From an uncultured Clostridia bacterium (GTDB lineage: Bacteria; Bacillota; Clostridia; Christensenellales; Aristaeellaceae): a DNA stretch of 64,000 nucleotides. The notes under the pieces are model-generated. The model was not told the DNA's origin and searched no databases. It was given only the letters and a program-made list of their open reading frames with translations. The DNA lies in contig CALVKT010000027.1 in assembly GCA_944333055.1 (NCBI GenBank), positions 38,378 to 102,377 on the forward strand. Direction: 5' to 3'. Position 1 is the first letter of the stretch; each line of letters starts with the position of its first letter. Shown here piece by piece: positions 18,648 to 27,499 of this stretch. A program made the translations under genes and the position numbers.

Positions 18648-19565
18648 TTGGAGATTGTGAAACTGCTCAATGCCATGCCCAGCGCCGTCGCGCAGGGCCT
18701 GATCTGGGGCCTGATGGCCATCGGCGTGTACATCACCTATCGCGTGCTGGAGGTGTCCGACCTGACCGTGGACGGCTCCATCGCCACCGGCGGCGCCGTG
18801 GCCGCCGTGCTCATCATCGGCGGCTGGAACGTCTGGTCTGCGATGCTGGCGGCCTTCGTCGTGGGCATGCTCACCGGCCTGGCGACGGGATTGTTCCACA
18901 CGCTTTGCGGCATCCCGGCCATCCTGTCCGGCATCCTGACGCAGCTGGCGCTCTATTCCATCAACCTGCGCATCCTGGGCAACAAGGCGAACGTCGCGCT
19001 GAGCGTCAACAAGTACGACCTGCTCATCACCTCCCGCAACGCGCGAACCCTCGGCTTTGAAAACCCGACGCTCATCCTCGTGCTCTTCACCGTCGCGCTG
19101 ATCCTCGTGCTGTACTGGTTCTTCGGCACGGAGCTGGGCTGCTCGCTGCTCGCCACCGGCGCCAACCGCAGCATGGCGCGCGCGCAGGGCATCAACACGA
19201 ACACCAACGTCGTGCTTGGCCTGATGCTCTCCAACGGCATCGTCGCGCTCGCCGGCGCGCTGCTGGCGCAGTTTCAGGGTTTTGCGGATGTGAGCATGGG
19301 CCGCGGCGCGATCGTCATCGGCCTGGCGGCGGTGATCATCGGCGAGGTGGTCTTCTCGCGCATCTTCCGCAACTTCGGCCTCAAGCTGCTGGCCGTCTCC
19401 ATCGGCGCGATCCTGTATTACATGGTCATTCAGGTCGTGCTCTGGCTGGGCCTGAACACCAACGACCTCAAGCTCCTCACGGCGCTGGTCGTCGCGCTCT
19501 TCCTGGCGACGCCGCATTGGCGCGCGCAGTACCTGGCCAGAAAGAAGAAGAAGGAGGGCGTCTGA
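18648..19565 (+). CDS. ABC transporter permease (TrpY-like)
   Basis: Integral membrane subunit, 305 residues, of the branched-chain amino acid/TrpY permease type. AVAQGLIWGLMAIGVYITYRVLEVSDLTVDGS is family-typical in content (opening pore helix), followed by several hydrophobic helices. I chose TTG 18648 because AGGAGG lies nine bases upstream and the protein then begins as its relatives do (MEIVKLLNAMP). ATG 18594 is in frame with a weaker site and would add 18 residues. It is followed one base later by the ATPase gene. Confidence 0.88.
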   Translation: MEIVKLLNAMPSAVAQGLIWGLMAIGVYITYRVLEVSDLTVDGSIATGGAVAAVLIIGGWNVWSAMLAAFVVGMLTGLATGLFHTLCGIPAILSGILTQLALYSINLRILGNKANVALSVNKYDLLITSRNARTLGFENPTLILVLFTVALILVLYWFFGTELGCSLLATGANRSMARAQGINTNTNVVLGLMLSNGIVALAGALLAQFQGFADVSMGRGAIVIGLAAVIIGEVVFSRIFRNFGLKLLAVSIGAILYYMVIQVVLWLGLNTNDLKLLTALVVALFLATPHWRAQYLARKKKKEGV

Positions 19566-19566
19566 G

Positions 19567-20361
19567 ATGCTGCACATCCATCACATCGCCAAGACGTTCA
19601 ACCCCGGCACGATCACCGAAAAGACCGCGCTGGCGGACGTGGAGCTGCACCTCGCTCCCGGCGACTTTGTGACCGTCATCGGCGGCAACGGCGCGGGCAA
19701 ATCGACGATGCTCAACGCGGTGGCGGGCGTGTTCCCGATCGACCGGGGCTCGATTGAGATCGGCGGCGTGGACGTGACGAACCTGCCGGAATACAGGCGC
19801 GCGCAGTATCTGGGCCGCGTGTTTCAGGACCCGATGACCGGCACCGCGGCGACGATGAACATCGAGGAGAACATGGCGCTGGCCATGCGCCGCGGCCAGC
19901 GGCGCGGACTGCGCTGGGGCATCAGCAGCATGGAGCGCGAGATGTATCGCGAGCAGCTCAGCAAGCTGGGGCTGGGGCTGGAATCGCGCATGCAGAGCAA
20001 GGTGGGCCTGCTCTCCGGCGGCCAGCGTCAGGCGCTGACGCTGCTGATGGCGACGCTGCGCACGCCCAAGCTGCTGCTGCTGGACGAGCACACGGCGGCG
20101 CTGGACCCCAAGACGGCGGACAAGGTGCTTTCGCTGAGCAACCAGATCATCCGCGAGCAGCATCCCACCACGCTGATGATCACCCACAACATGCAGGACG
20201 CCATCGATTACGGCAACCGGCTGGTGATGATGCACGAGGGCCGCGTCGTCGTGGACGTGGCGGGCGAGGAGAAGAAGAAGCTCACCCGCGCCGACCTGAT
20301 GGGCCTGTTTGAAAAGGCCGCGGGCGAGCAGCTCAACAGCGACAAGCTGCTGCTCTCCTGA
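19567..20361 (+). CDS. ABC transporter ATP-binding protein (TrpZ-like)
   Basis: Cytoplasmic ATPase of 264 residues that powers the preceding permease. Walker A is GGNGAGKST, the Q-loop region is GRVFQDPMTG, the signature is LSGGQRQAL, Walker B is LLLLDEHTAALD, and the switch histidine is in MITHNMQDA. AAGGAGG lies within the end of the permease gene just before ATG 19567. It completes a minimal three-component importer with no regulator nearby. Confidence 0.95.
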   Translation: MLHIHHIAKTFNPGTITEKTALADVELHLAPGDFVTVIGGNGAGKSTMLNAVAGVFPIDRGSIEIGGVDVTNLPEYRRAQYLGRVFQDPMTGTAATMNIEENMALAMRRGQRRGLRWGISSMEREMYREQLSKLGLGLESRMQSKVGLLSGGQRQALTLLMATLRTPKLLLLDEHTAALDPKTADKVLSLSNQIIREQHPTTLMITHNMQDAIDYGNRLVMMHEGRVVVDVAGEEKKKLTRADLMGLFEKAAGEQLNSDKLLLS

Positions 20362-20447
20362 GCGGGAAGGCCGGAAGAGGGAACCGCGGGTCTATCCCAA
20401 GTTTTGTGTAAACGCCCAAAGCGGGTGTAAAAATCAAAGTGGTTCGA

Positions 20448-20477
20448 GGCGGCGGACAGGGCGACCTGTCCGCCGCC
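20448..20477 (+). terminator. Hairpin after the ABC operon
   Basis: GGCGGCGGACAGG (20448-20460) pairs with CCTGTCCGCCGCC (20465-20477). It is very stable, but only TTG follows. Confidence 0.55.
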
Positions 20478-20483
20478 TTGACT

Positions 20484-20515
20484 ATATAAAAAAGATGCAG
20501 GCCGCACGGCCTGCA
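20484..20515 (-). terminator. Terminator of the acetyltransferase/MATE operon
   Basis: TGCAGGCC and GGCCTGCA (20496-20515) form a perfect stem. Read on the - strand it is followed by a TCTTTTTTATA tract. Confidence 0.75.
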
Positions 20516-20532
20516 CCTTTCATCTCTGCCTC

Positions 20533-21132
20533 TCATGCCTGCGCATCCACGCGGTAATCCCGATAGTAGTATTCCCGGTCGCGCTCGCCGATTTCGCGCT
20601 GCACGCGGCAGGGCACGCCGCAGGCAATCACGTTCGCCGGGATGTCGCGCGTGACGACGCTGCCCGCGCCGATGATGCTGTTCTCGCCGATGGTCACGCC
20701 CGGCAGGATGACCGCGCCCGCGCCGATCCACACGTTGTCGCAGATGGTCACCGGGAAGCTGTACATGCCCGCCGTGCGCAGCGCCGGATGCACCGGATGG
20801 CCCGTCGTGCTGATGGTCACGTTCGGCGCGAACAGGCAGTTCTTGCCGATGGTCACCCTGTAGTCGTCCACAAGCGTGAGGTTCGCGTTGATGTACGAGC
20901 CGTCGCCGATGGAGACCAGCGTGCCGCGCGCCAGCGTCACCGGCGGGCGGATGAATACGTTCTCGCCCACGTGCCCGAAGAGCTTGCGGGCGATCTCCTC
21001 GCGCTCCTTCACCTGGGATGGGCGCAGGTGGTTGAAGTCGTACATCAGCTCCTGCCTGACCCGCTGTTCCTCCAGATACGCATCCGTGTCGTGCCACAGA
21101 TAGCCCTTTTCCATCTTCTCCATTTCCGTCAT
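20533..21132 (-). CDS. Sugar O-acetyltransferase (maltose/galactoside acetyltransferase type)
   Basis: Left-handed beta-helix acetyltransferase of 199 residues that transfers acetyl from acetyl-CoA to a sugar hydroxyl. The N-terminal cap MEKGYLWHDTD is family-typical, and the hexapeptide region contains the catalytic histidine in ISTTGHPVHP, followed by VTICDNVWIGAGAVILPGVTIG in content and a PCRV-type C-terminus. AGGAGGAAG precedes the start at 21132. It lies 14 bases after the MATE gene in the same orientation, so the two are probably one operon, perhaps for export and detoxification of non-metabolised sugars. Confidence 0.92.
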   Translation of the reverse strand: MTEMEKMEKGYLWHDTDAYLEEQRVRQELMYDFNHLRPSQVKEREEIARKLFGHVGENVFIRPPVTLARGTLVSIGDGSYINANLTLVDDYRVTIGKNCLFAPNVTISTTGHPVHPALRTAGMYSFPVTICDNVWIGAGAVILPGVTIGENSIIGAGSVVTRDIPANVIACGVPCRVQREIGERDREYYYRDYRVDAQA

Positions 21133-21146
21133 GGCGCTTCCTCCTG

Positions 21147-22475
21147 TCATTCGCGTGTGATATTTCGCAGCCACGTGTCCTTTTTGAACCGCAGCAGAAC
21201 CAGCGGGGTCTTCGTCAGCTCGTCGATGTTGAGCACGAGAAACACGGCGATCGGGTGCAGCTTGAGCACGAACGCCGCTATCGCCCCCAGCGCGGCCAGC
21301 GACCACATCACCGCGCCGTCGAGCAGCAGCCCGTAGCGCGTGTCGCCCCCGGCGGGGAAGATGCCGCATAGCGTCGTATTGGTGATGGCGATGAACACCG
21401 CGTTGACCGCCAGCACCTTGTACATGACGCCGAGGTAGCGCGGTGCCTCGCCCGTCAGCGCGAAGAGCGGGGTGACGATCCCCTCGACGAGGAGCATCAG
21501 CGCGCCGCCCGCCGCGCCCAGCGCGACCGCCGCGCGCAGGAGCAGCACGGCCTGCCGCTTCGCGCGCGCAAGATCGCCCGTGCCCAGCGTGCGGCTGAGC
21601 AGGATGGTGCCCGCCTCCGCCAGCGCAAAGAGCGCCACCGTGGCCACGTTTTGCACGTGCGCGGCCACGGCGTGCGCGGCGACCATGTCCGCGCCGAGCC
21701 GCCCCATGATCGCGGAAAACGCGGTCATCGCGCCGCCCCAGACACAGCCCTGCGCCGTCAGCGGCGCGCAGATGCGCACGAAATCCCACAACAGCGCCGG
21801 TTCAAACCGCCGCGCGACGGCGACGACTTTGCGCCGCGCCGCGTCGATCAGGCAGACGAGCATCTCCAGCGCGCGGGCAATGCACGTGGCCAGCGCCGCG
21901 CCGCGGATGCCCATCGCAGGCAGGCCGAACAGGCCGAAGATGAGCAGCGCGTTGAGCGCCACATTGACCAGCAGCGTCATCACGGCGATGGACATGCTCC
22001 GGCGCGCCTCCTTGCGGGCCTTGAGCAGCACGAAGTAGATCTGCGAGACGCCCATGAACAGATACGACACGCCGGCGATGCGCAGGTATTCGCCGCCCAG
22101 TTCGATGAGCGATATATCGTCCGTCAGCAGGCGCATCACCGCGCGCGGCGCGCACAGCGCCGCCAGCGCAAAGCACGCGCATACGGCCTCGGAGACCGCG
22201 CACGCCTGCGTGAAGATGCGCCGCACGCGCACCTCGTCGCCCTTGCCCATGTACTGCGAGAGCATCGCCGCGCTGCTGCCCGTCAGCCCGGCGAAGAACA
22301 TGTTGAGCACGAACAGAAGCTGATTGGCCAGCGAGACGGCGGCCAGCTGCGTCTGCCCCACGGCGCTGAGCATGAGCGTGTCGGCCATGCCGACGGCCTG
22401 CGTGAGCAGGCTCTGCACGATGGCCGGCAGCGCCAGCGCAAACAGCGCGCGCAAAAAACGGCGGTCCTCCCCCAT
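21147..22475 (-). CDS. MATE family efflux transporter
   Basis: A 442-residue membrane protein with about twelve helices, of the MATE/NorM type: FLRALFALALPAIVQSLLTQ at the start, MADTLMLSAVGQTQLAAVSLANQ, and the second-half repeat with MGRLGADMVAAHAVA. It should export cationic compounds using a Na+ or H+ gradient; the substrate is unknown. GGGGAGGAAAG precedes the start at 22475. It is divergent from an AraC-type regulator, which may control it. Confidence 0.92.
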   Translation of the reverse strand: MGEDRRFLRALFALALPAIVQSLLTQAVGMADTLMLSAVGQTQLAAVSLANQLLFVLNMFFAGLTGSSAAMLSQYMGKGDEVRVRRIFTQACAVSEAVCACFALAALCAPRAVMRLLTDDISLIELGGEYLRIAGVSYLFMGVSQIYFVLLKARKEARRSMSIAVMTLLVNVALNALLIFGLFGLPAMGIRGAALATCIARALEMLVCLIDAARRKVVAVARRFEPALLWDFVRICAPLTAQGCVWGGAMTAFSAIMGRLGADMVAAHAVAAHVQNVATVALFALAEAGTILLSRTLGTGDLARAKRQAVLLLRAAVALGAAGGALMLLVEGIVTPLFALTGEAPRYLGVMYKVLAVNAVFIAITNTTLCGIFPAGGDTRYGLLLDGAVMWSLAALGAIAAFVLKLHPIAVFLVLNIDELTKTPLVLLRFKKDTWLRNITRE

Positions 22476-22498
22476 TTTGCTTTCCTCCCCGCGTGATC

Positions 22499-22520
22499 TG
22501 TGCTATCATGATAATGCACA
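22499..22520 (+). promoter_or_regulatory. Palindromic site between divergent MATE and AraC genes
   Basis: TGTGC...GCACA arms (22499-22503, 22516-22520) enclose a perfect TATCATGATA palindrome (22504-22513). It lies in the shared 111-base regulatory gap, so it is a candidate AraC-protein site. No clear -35/-10 pair was found. Confidence 0.35.
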
Positions 22521-22586
22521 TCGACCGCAAAGAATAGCGGCATATTCGCCAGAAACGATCATTTTGTTCACCAATCGGAGGCAGAC

Positions 22587-23465
22587 ATGGGCAACACCAT
22601 CATTCCCGTGGACGACAAGCTGTACGCCACGCTCAGCATGCAGGACGAGTCCTTTCCCCTGGTGCTCTCCCATGACGACCTGAGCAACTTTGCGCACGGC
22701 TTCGTCAACTGGCACCGCCAGACGACGCTGGAGATCTCCGTCATCCTGGAGGGCAGCGTGCGCGTCTGCCTGCTGCGCGGCGAGCACCGGCTGCGCGCGG
22801 GCGAGAGCTTTCTCGTCCTGCCCAACACGCTGCACGCCGTGCAGCCCGTCGCCAACGAGGCGGGCCGCTATGTGACGCTGATCTTTGAGCCGCGCCTGCT
22901 GACCGGCTTCCCCGGCAGCTTCTTTGACAACGCGTGGTACGCGCCGCTCGTCCCGGCCTGCGGCGGCTTTGTGCGCCTCTCCGGCCTGCCCGGCTGGGAC
23001 GCGATCCGCGCGCACGTCGCCTTCGCCTGCGAACGCGCCGGGCACGCGGACGCCGGCGCGCAGCTCGCCGTGCAGCGCGCCTTGCAGGACGCCTGGCGGC
23101 ACATCGCCCCCGCGCTCGCGGGCCTGCAGGATGCGGCGCGGCGCGAGGACAGGCGCATCGTGGAGATGACCCAATACCTGCGCGCGCACTATGCCGAAAA
23201 ATTCTCGCTGGATGCGATGGCCGCGCACCTGCACGTCAGCCGCGGCGAGTGCTGCCGCTACTTCAAGCGCATGATGGGCATGACCATCACCGACTACCTG
23301 CTCGACTACCGCCTGAGCCACGCCGCGCAGCAGCTCGCCCAGACGAGCCTGCCCGTCACGCAGATCGCGCACGCGTCGGGCTTCAACAGCCCCAGCAGCT
23401 TCGCCCAGTTCTTCAGGAAAAAGACCGGCCTGACGCCCTCCGCCTACCGCGCGCAGAAGCGCTGA
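22587..23465 (+). CDS. AraC family transcriptional regulator
   Basis: A 292-residue regulator with an N-terminal cupin-like ligand domain (LEISVILEGSVRV, LRAGESFLVLPNTLHAV, about residues 40-95) and a C-terminal pair of helix-turn-helix motifs (about residues 190-290: FSLDAMAAHLHVSRGECCRYFKR in content, then VTQIAHASGFNSPSSFAQFF). GGAGGCAGAC precedes ATG 22587. It is divergent from the MATE/acetyltransferase operon, the most likely target, with a sugar or related effector inferred from the family. Confidence 0.92.
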   Translation: MGNTIIPVDDKLYATLSMQDESFPLVLSHDDLSNFAHGFVNWHRQTTLEISVILEGSVRVCLLRGEHRLRAGESFLVLPNTLHAVQPVANEAGRYVTLIFEPRLLTGFPGSFFDNAWYAPLVPACGGFVRLSGLPGWDAIRAHVAFACERAGHADAGAQLAVQRALQDAWRHIAPALAGLQDAARREDRRIVEMTQYLRAHYAEKFSLDAMAAHLHVSRGECCRYFKRMMGMTITDYLLDYRLSHAAQQLAQTSLPVTQIAHASGFNSPSSFAQFFRKKTGLTPSAYRAQKR

Positions 23466-23537
23466 CCCCTCGCCGCGAAGCCTTTCGGCAGAATCCCACG
23501 CGCCCGCAAGCGCACGTCTTCCTTGCGCCGCACGACG

Positions 23538-23573
23538 AAAAAGCGCCCGGAACTTCGCGTTCCGAGCGCTTTT
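23538..23573. terminator. Bidirectional terminator between araC-type gene and proS
   Basis: AAAAAGCGCcCGGAAC and GTTCCGAGCGCTTTT enclose a TTCGC loop. A-run on one side and T-run on the other serve both converging genes. Confidence 0.8.
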
Positions 23574-23627
23574 CAATCGCCTTATACCGTTTTCCAATTC
23601 AAACGCTTCACGCCGGAAGGATGCGTG

Positions 23628-23700
23628 AGGGGTTTCACCCCTGAAACCCTGAACAGGGACTGGTCCCTGCGCCCTTCTTCGCTTCGCGCCGTTTTGAGCT
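23628..23700. repeat. Copy of interspersed GC-rich repeat
   Basis: Contains AGGGGTTTCACCCCT and CAGGGACTGGTCCCTG palindromes followed by CTTCTTCGCTTCGCGCCG, the end common to the family. Confidence 0.6.
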
Positions 23701-23719
23701 TTTTCATCAAGAATCAGCC

Positions 23720-25447
23720 TTACAGTTTGCAATCGAGCTTGGCCAGTTCGTCCACGACGTAGTTGTAGATGAAGTCCACGGCCTCGTCCGCCGGCTTCTT
23801 CTCCTGCATGGCCTTGTCGCGGGAGGAGATTTCGATGGTGCCGTTCTTGAGGCCCTTCGGGCTGACGACCACGCGCACCGGCACGCCGAACAGGTCGGCG
23901 TCCGAGAACATGACGCCCGCGCTGACGGGGCGGTCGTCCCAGATGACCTCCACGCCCCTTTCCGTCAGCTCGTCGTAGATCTTCTGGGAGGCGGCGAGCA
24001 CCTCCTCGTTGTCCGGGCGCAGCGAACACAGGTGCACGTGCCACGGCGCGATGGAGATCGGCCAGATCGGGCCGTAATCGTCGCGGTGCGCCTCGCACAC
24101 GGACGCGGCCAGACGGCCCACGCCGATGCCGTAGCAGCCCATGATCGGGTGCTTGAGCGTGCCGTCCTGATCGACGTAGGTCATGTCCATGCTCTCGGTG
24201 TACTTGGTGCCCAGCTGGAAGATGTTGCCCACCTCGATGCCGCGGGAGGTGTAGACCGTCGGCTTGCCGCAGACCGGGCAGATGCCGCCGTCATACGCCT
24301 TGGCCACGTCCACGTATTCCACATCGCCCATCTCTCGCGCGATGTGAAAGCCCACGTAATGCATGTCGGGCTCGTTGGCGCCGGTGGCGAACCAGTTGAC
24401 GCCCTTGAGGGACGCGTCGTAGACCACGCGCACGCCCTCAGGCAGCCCCTTGGGGCCGATGAAGCCCGCCGTCAGGCCGCACTCCGCCGTGATCTCCGCC
24501 GGATGGATCTCCGCCTTGAGGTGGTTGCGCAGCTTCGTCTCGTTGATGTCCAGATCGCCGCGCAGGAAGGCGACGACGTAGCGGTCGGTCAGGTTCTCCT
24601 GATAGACGACGGCCTTGCAGGTCGCGGCCGCGGGGATCTTGAGGAACGCGCACAGGTCTTCGATGGTCTTCACGCCCGGCGTGGCGACCTTCTCCAGCGC
24701 CGCCGTCTCGCCCGCCTCGCCATGCACGATGCACGGCGCGGCCTCCATGTTCGCGCGGTAATCGCAGCTGTGGCAGAGCACGATGGTGTCCTCGCCCACC
24801 GGCGTGAGCAGCATGTACTCGTGGGAGACCTTGCCGCCCATCATGCCGCTGTCGGAGGCGACGGCCACGACAGCGCCCACGCCCGCGCGCAGGAAGATGC
24901 GGTGATAGGCGTCGTAGCAGATGGCGTAATAGCGCTCCAGATCCTCCTGCGAGGTGTGGAAGGAGTACGCGTCCTTCATGGTGAACTCGCGCACGCGGAT
25001 CAGGCCGCCGCGGCAGCGCGGCTCGTCGCGGAACTTGGTCTGAATCTGATAGATCATAAAGGGATACTGGGTGTAGCTGTCGGCCACGTCGCGCACGAAG
25101 TGCACGGAGGCCTCCTCGTGGGTCATGCCCAGCACCATGTCGCCGCCGGAGCGATCCTGAAAGCGCAGCAGCTCGCTGCCGATGGAATCGTAGCGGCCGG
25201 ACTCGCGCCACAGCGAGGCGGGCATGGTCACGGGGAAGAGCAGCTCCTGGCCGCCGATGCGGTTCATCTCCTCGCGGATGATCTTCTCGATCTTGCTGGT
25301 GATGCGCCTGGTGATCGGGAACAGCGTGTAGATGCCGTTGCCCACGGGCTTGATGTAGCCGCCGCGGGTCATCAGCGCCTGGCTGGCGATGACGCAGTCG
25401 GCAGGCGTCTCCTTGTAGCGCTTGGACACGAGATTCCTGAGCTTCAT
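23720..25447 (-). CDS. proS: Prolyl-tRNA synthetase
   Basis: Class II synthetase, 575 residues, the bacterial type with an inserted editing domain between motifs 2 and 3. The start KLRNLVSKRYKETPADC, motif 2 region FRDEPRCRGGLIRVREF, and the late GCYGIGVGRLAASV (motif 3) are intact. The editing insertion, about residues 230-400, contains the expected TCKAVVYQ and LNETKL-like elements. GGAGAG precedes the start at 25447. The T-box leader upstream makes it responsive to uncharged tRNA-Pro. This length and domain order argue against the archaeal-type ProRS. Confidence 0.97.
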   Translation of the reverse strand: MKLRNLVSKRYKETPADCVIASQALMTRGGYIKPVGNGIYTLFPITRRITSKIEKIIREEMNRIGGQELLFPVTMPASLWRESGRYDSIGSELLRFQDRSGGDMVLGMTHEEASVHFVRDVADSYTQYPFMIYQIQTKFRDEPRCRGGLIRVREFTMKDAYSFHTSQEDLERYYAICYDAYHRIFLRAGVGAVVAVASDSGMMGGKVSHEYMLLTPVGEDTIVLCHSCDYRANMEAAPCIVHGEAGETAALEKVATPGVKTIEDLCAFLKIPAAATCKAVVYQENLTDRYVVAFLRGDLDINETKLRNHLKAEIHPAEITAECGLTAGFIGPKGLPEGVRVVYDASLKGVNWFATGANEPDMHYVGFHIAREMGDVEYVDVAKAYDGGICPVCGKPTVYTSRGIEVGNIFQLGTKYTESMDMTYVDQDGTLKHPIMGCYGIGVGRLAASVCEAHRDDYGPIWPISIAPWHVHLCSLRPDNEEVLAASQKIYDELTERGVEVIWDDRPVSAGVMFSDADLFGVPVRVVVSPKGLKNGTIEISSRDKAMQEKKPADEAVDFIYNYVVDELAKLDCKL

Positions 25448-25526
25448 ACGGTTCTCTCCTTTGCGGTCGGGTATGGGCGGGCGGCGGCATGCCGCCCGAA
25501 AGGCCGTTGCAGCCTGGGCTGCGGGA

Positions 25527-25770
25527 CGAAAAAAGCTCCGCCCCATGTTGCAGGGGCGAAGCGCTGCTTCGCGGTACCACCTTGCTTCAACGCAGCAATC
25601 TGCGTCCTCAAGCGCCCTGTATCGGGAGCACCCGGCAGGATTTCATCGCGCGCGATGCGTTCTCCTGCGCACTCGGGAGGCCGGAGCGCCCTGCCGCCGG
25701 AAGCGCGCCTTTCAGCCGTGGGCGCGCTCTCTGCCTTTCCGCGTGCAATCGCTTTCTCCTTCAACGTGCG
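25527..25770 (-). promoter_or_regulatory. T-box leader, proline-specific
   Basis: On the - strand the T-box motif AAGCAAGGTGGTACCGCG lies at 25571-25588. The stem I region includes GGCTGAAAGGCGCGC, followed by CTCCGGCCTCCCGAG; by alignment with the valS leader the specifier is CCG (Pro), at + coordinates 25682-25684. The terminator is 25529-25562: GCTTCGCCCC pairing with GGGGCGGAGC, then TTTTTT on the - strand. Confidence 0.9.
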
Positions 25771-25776
25771 GCTTTC

Positions 25777-25805
25777 ATTATACCCATTTTTTTCAGAACG
25801 CGCAA
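25777..25805 (-). promoter_or_regulatory. proS promoter
   Basis: On the - strand, -35 TTGCGC (25800-25805) and -10 TATAAT (25777-25782) are 17 bases apart, just before the T-box leader. Confidence 0.7.
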
Positions 25806-26116
25806 GCCCCATTCCGCCCGAATTCGCAGGAAAAACACGCAAAACCACCGCAGCGCGAAACGGGGCGGGCGCGCTGCTCCCCGCCGGTTTGGACGGCGGC
25901 CCGGCGTTCCCCTGCGCAAAGCGCCCATTCAGGCCATGGCAGCCCGTTCATCTTCCGACCCGATGCGCACGAAAGCCCGCCGCCGGGCGGATGGGGAAGC
26001 GGGCGATGGGCACGTCGGACACCGCGAGGCGGCGCACAGCCGCCGGGCGCTGCCGCGCGCTTGGGCCTCCGCCCCGAACCCCGCAAGGGATTTCTTCATT
26101 TTCGCTTCGCGGCGCT
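25806..26116. repeat. Gap with a copy of the interspersed repeat; no gene seen
   Basis: No coding signal that I trust on either strand. About 26065-26116 carries GCCCCGAACCCCGCAAGGGA followed by TTCGCTTCGCGGCGCTTT, the repeat family end. Confidence 0.5.
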
Positions 26117-27280
26117 TTACCGGCTTTGGGTCAGGGTCATGACGGGACAGATCCCCTCAGGCAGTTCTTCCACCGGGACGAGCACCGCGTTCGTCCCCGT
26201 CGTGTCCAGATAGCCCGACGCGGAAAACGCGTACAGCGTGCCGTCCTGCGCCCGATGCACATCAAAGCCATAGTCCGGCCTGGCCGAAAAGTCCCATGCG
26301 CGCGTCCATTCGATCCGTCCGTCGCGCGTCATCGCCAGCTGCACCACGTCGTAGACCCCGCGCGATTTGGAGATCGCCCGGCCGGTCACGATCAGCCAGC
26401 CGCTCGCCGCGTCGTACTCGCACACGTCCGCGTGATAGATCAGGTCCTTTGCCGCAAGAAAGCCGAGGAACGTCTCCGTGCCGTCCGCCGCGACGTGGTG
26501 CACCTGCGTGATCTTGTAGTTCTCCCGGTCGGCGCACAGCGCGAACACGCCGCCTTCCCCATCGTCCACGATCAGCCGCCCAACCTCAAATGTCACCGGC
26601 ATCCGCCAGATCGGGTTCCCGTCGGGCGCAATCCGCCAGACGGACGGCTGCGAGCCGGCGATCAACGCCAGATACGTGCCGTCCGCGCCCTGCGCGCAGG
26701 CGGCGAGGGATGACCCTTCCTGGCTGCCCAGGGGAATGCGGTTCCTGACGCGGCCCATGTCATTCAGGAGCACCAGCGCATATTCGCCGTCCTTCTTCTC
26801 CACGCCCATCAGCCCGTCGCCGCATGCCTGCGCGCTCTGCATCGCAGCCGACAGCGCGATCGGGCGCGGCGTCACCGAACTGGCGCCCCAGTAGCAAAAC
26901 GCCGTCTTCTCCCCGGTCCCAATGTCCCCCACCAGAAAGCCTGAGCGCCCATCCGCCAGCGCAAACGGCCTGTACCAGCCGCTGTCCCGCCCAAAGCGCG
27001 CCTGCGCGATCACCTGCCCATCCCGAACCATCGTCGCGTCATACAGCTCTGCGTCGCCCTCTTCCTCCGGCTCAAAGCGCGAATCCAGCAGCAGCACGCG
27101 CCCATCGCTGACGGGCAGCATCTCGTCGGCGTCCTCGACCACGTATGCGGAAAGATCAAACGCATGCTCCGTCTCCGCCATCTCGTTGTATTCCTCAACC
27201 GCGTATGCGGAAAGCGCAAACGCACGCGCCGTCGCCGCCATCGCGGTCAACAGCAGCGCCACGCATGCAATCCGTTTCAT
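26117..27280 (-). CDS. Secreted hypothetical protein, propeller-like
   Basis: A 387-residue protein with a signal peptide (MKRIACVALLLTAMAATARA) and no lipobox or membrane anchor. The body has repeated segments of the kind VLLNDMGRVRNRIPLG, WRIAPDGNPIWRMPVT and MTRDGRIEWTRAWDF, which resemble blades of a beta-propeller with Asp-Gly turns; I do not recognise a named family. Just after the signal peptide SAYAVEEYNEMAE and SAYVVEDADEML are a tandem duplication of about 20 residues. GGGAGGGGAC precedes the start at 27280. It is likely exported; function unknown. Confidence 0.75.
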   Translation of the reverse strand: MKRIACVALLLTAMAATARAFALSAYAVEEYNEMAETEHAFDLSAYVVEDADEMLPVSDGRVLLLDSRFEPEEEGDAELYDATMVRDGQVIAQARFGRDSGWYRPFALADGRSGFLVGDIGTGEKTAFCYWGASSVTPRPIALSAAMQSAQACGDGLMGVEKKDGEYALVLLNDMGRVRNRIPLGSQEGSSLAACAQGADGTYLALIAGSQPSVWRIAPDGNPIWRMPVTFEVGRLIVDDGEGGVFALCADRENYKITQVHHVAADGTETFLGFLAAKDLIYHADVCEYDAASGWLIVTGRAISKSRGVYDVVQLAMTRDGRIEWTRAWDFSARPDYGFDVHRAQDGTLYAFSASGYLDTTGTNAVLVPVEELPEGICPVMTLTQSR

Positions 27281-27499
27281 ACCGTCCCCTCCCGTCTTCC
27301 ATCTCTATCCATATAGACGAACGAGCGGGCGGAAAATTTCACCGTCCTGCCTCCGGCGGCAAAAAAAGGAACCGCGCACTGCGCGATGTCATTATCGTGG
27401 ATTGCAGAAGAACGCAAATCGGCCATATGCGTTGCTCCTCAGCGCCAATCTCTGCATGCGGGCACGTGCAGGACGGCCTTTCAAAAAACTGGGGATCGT

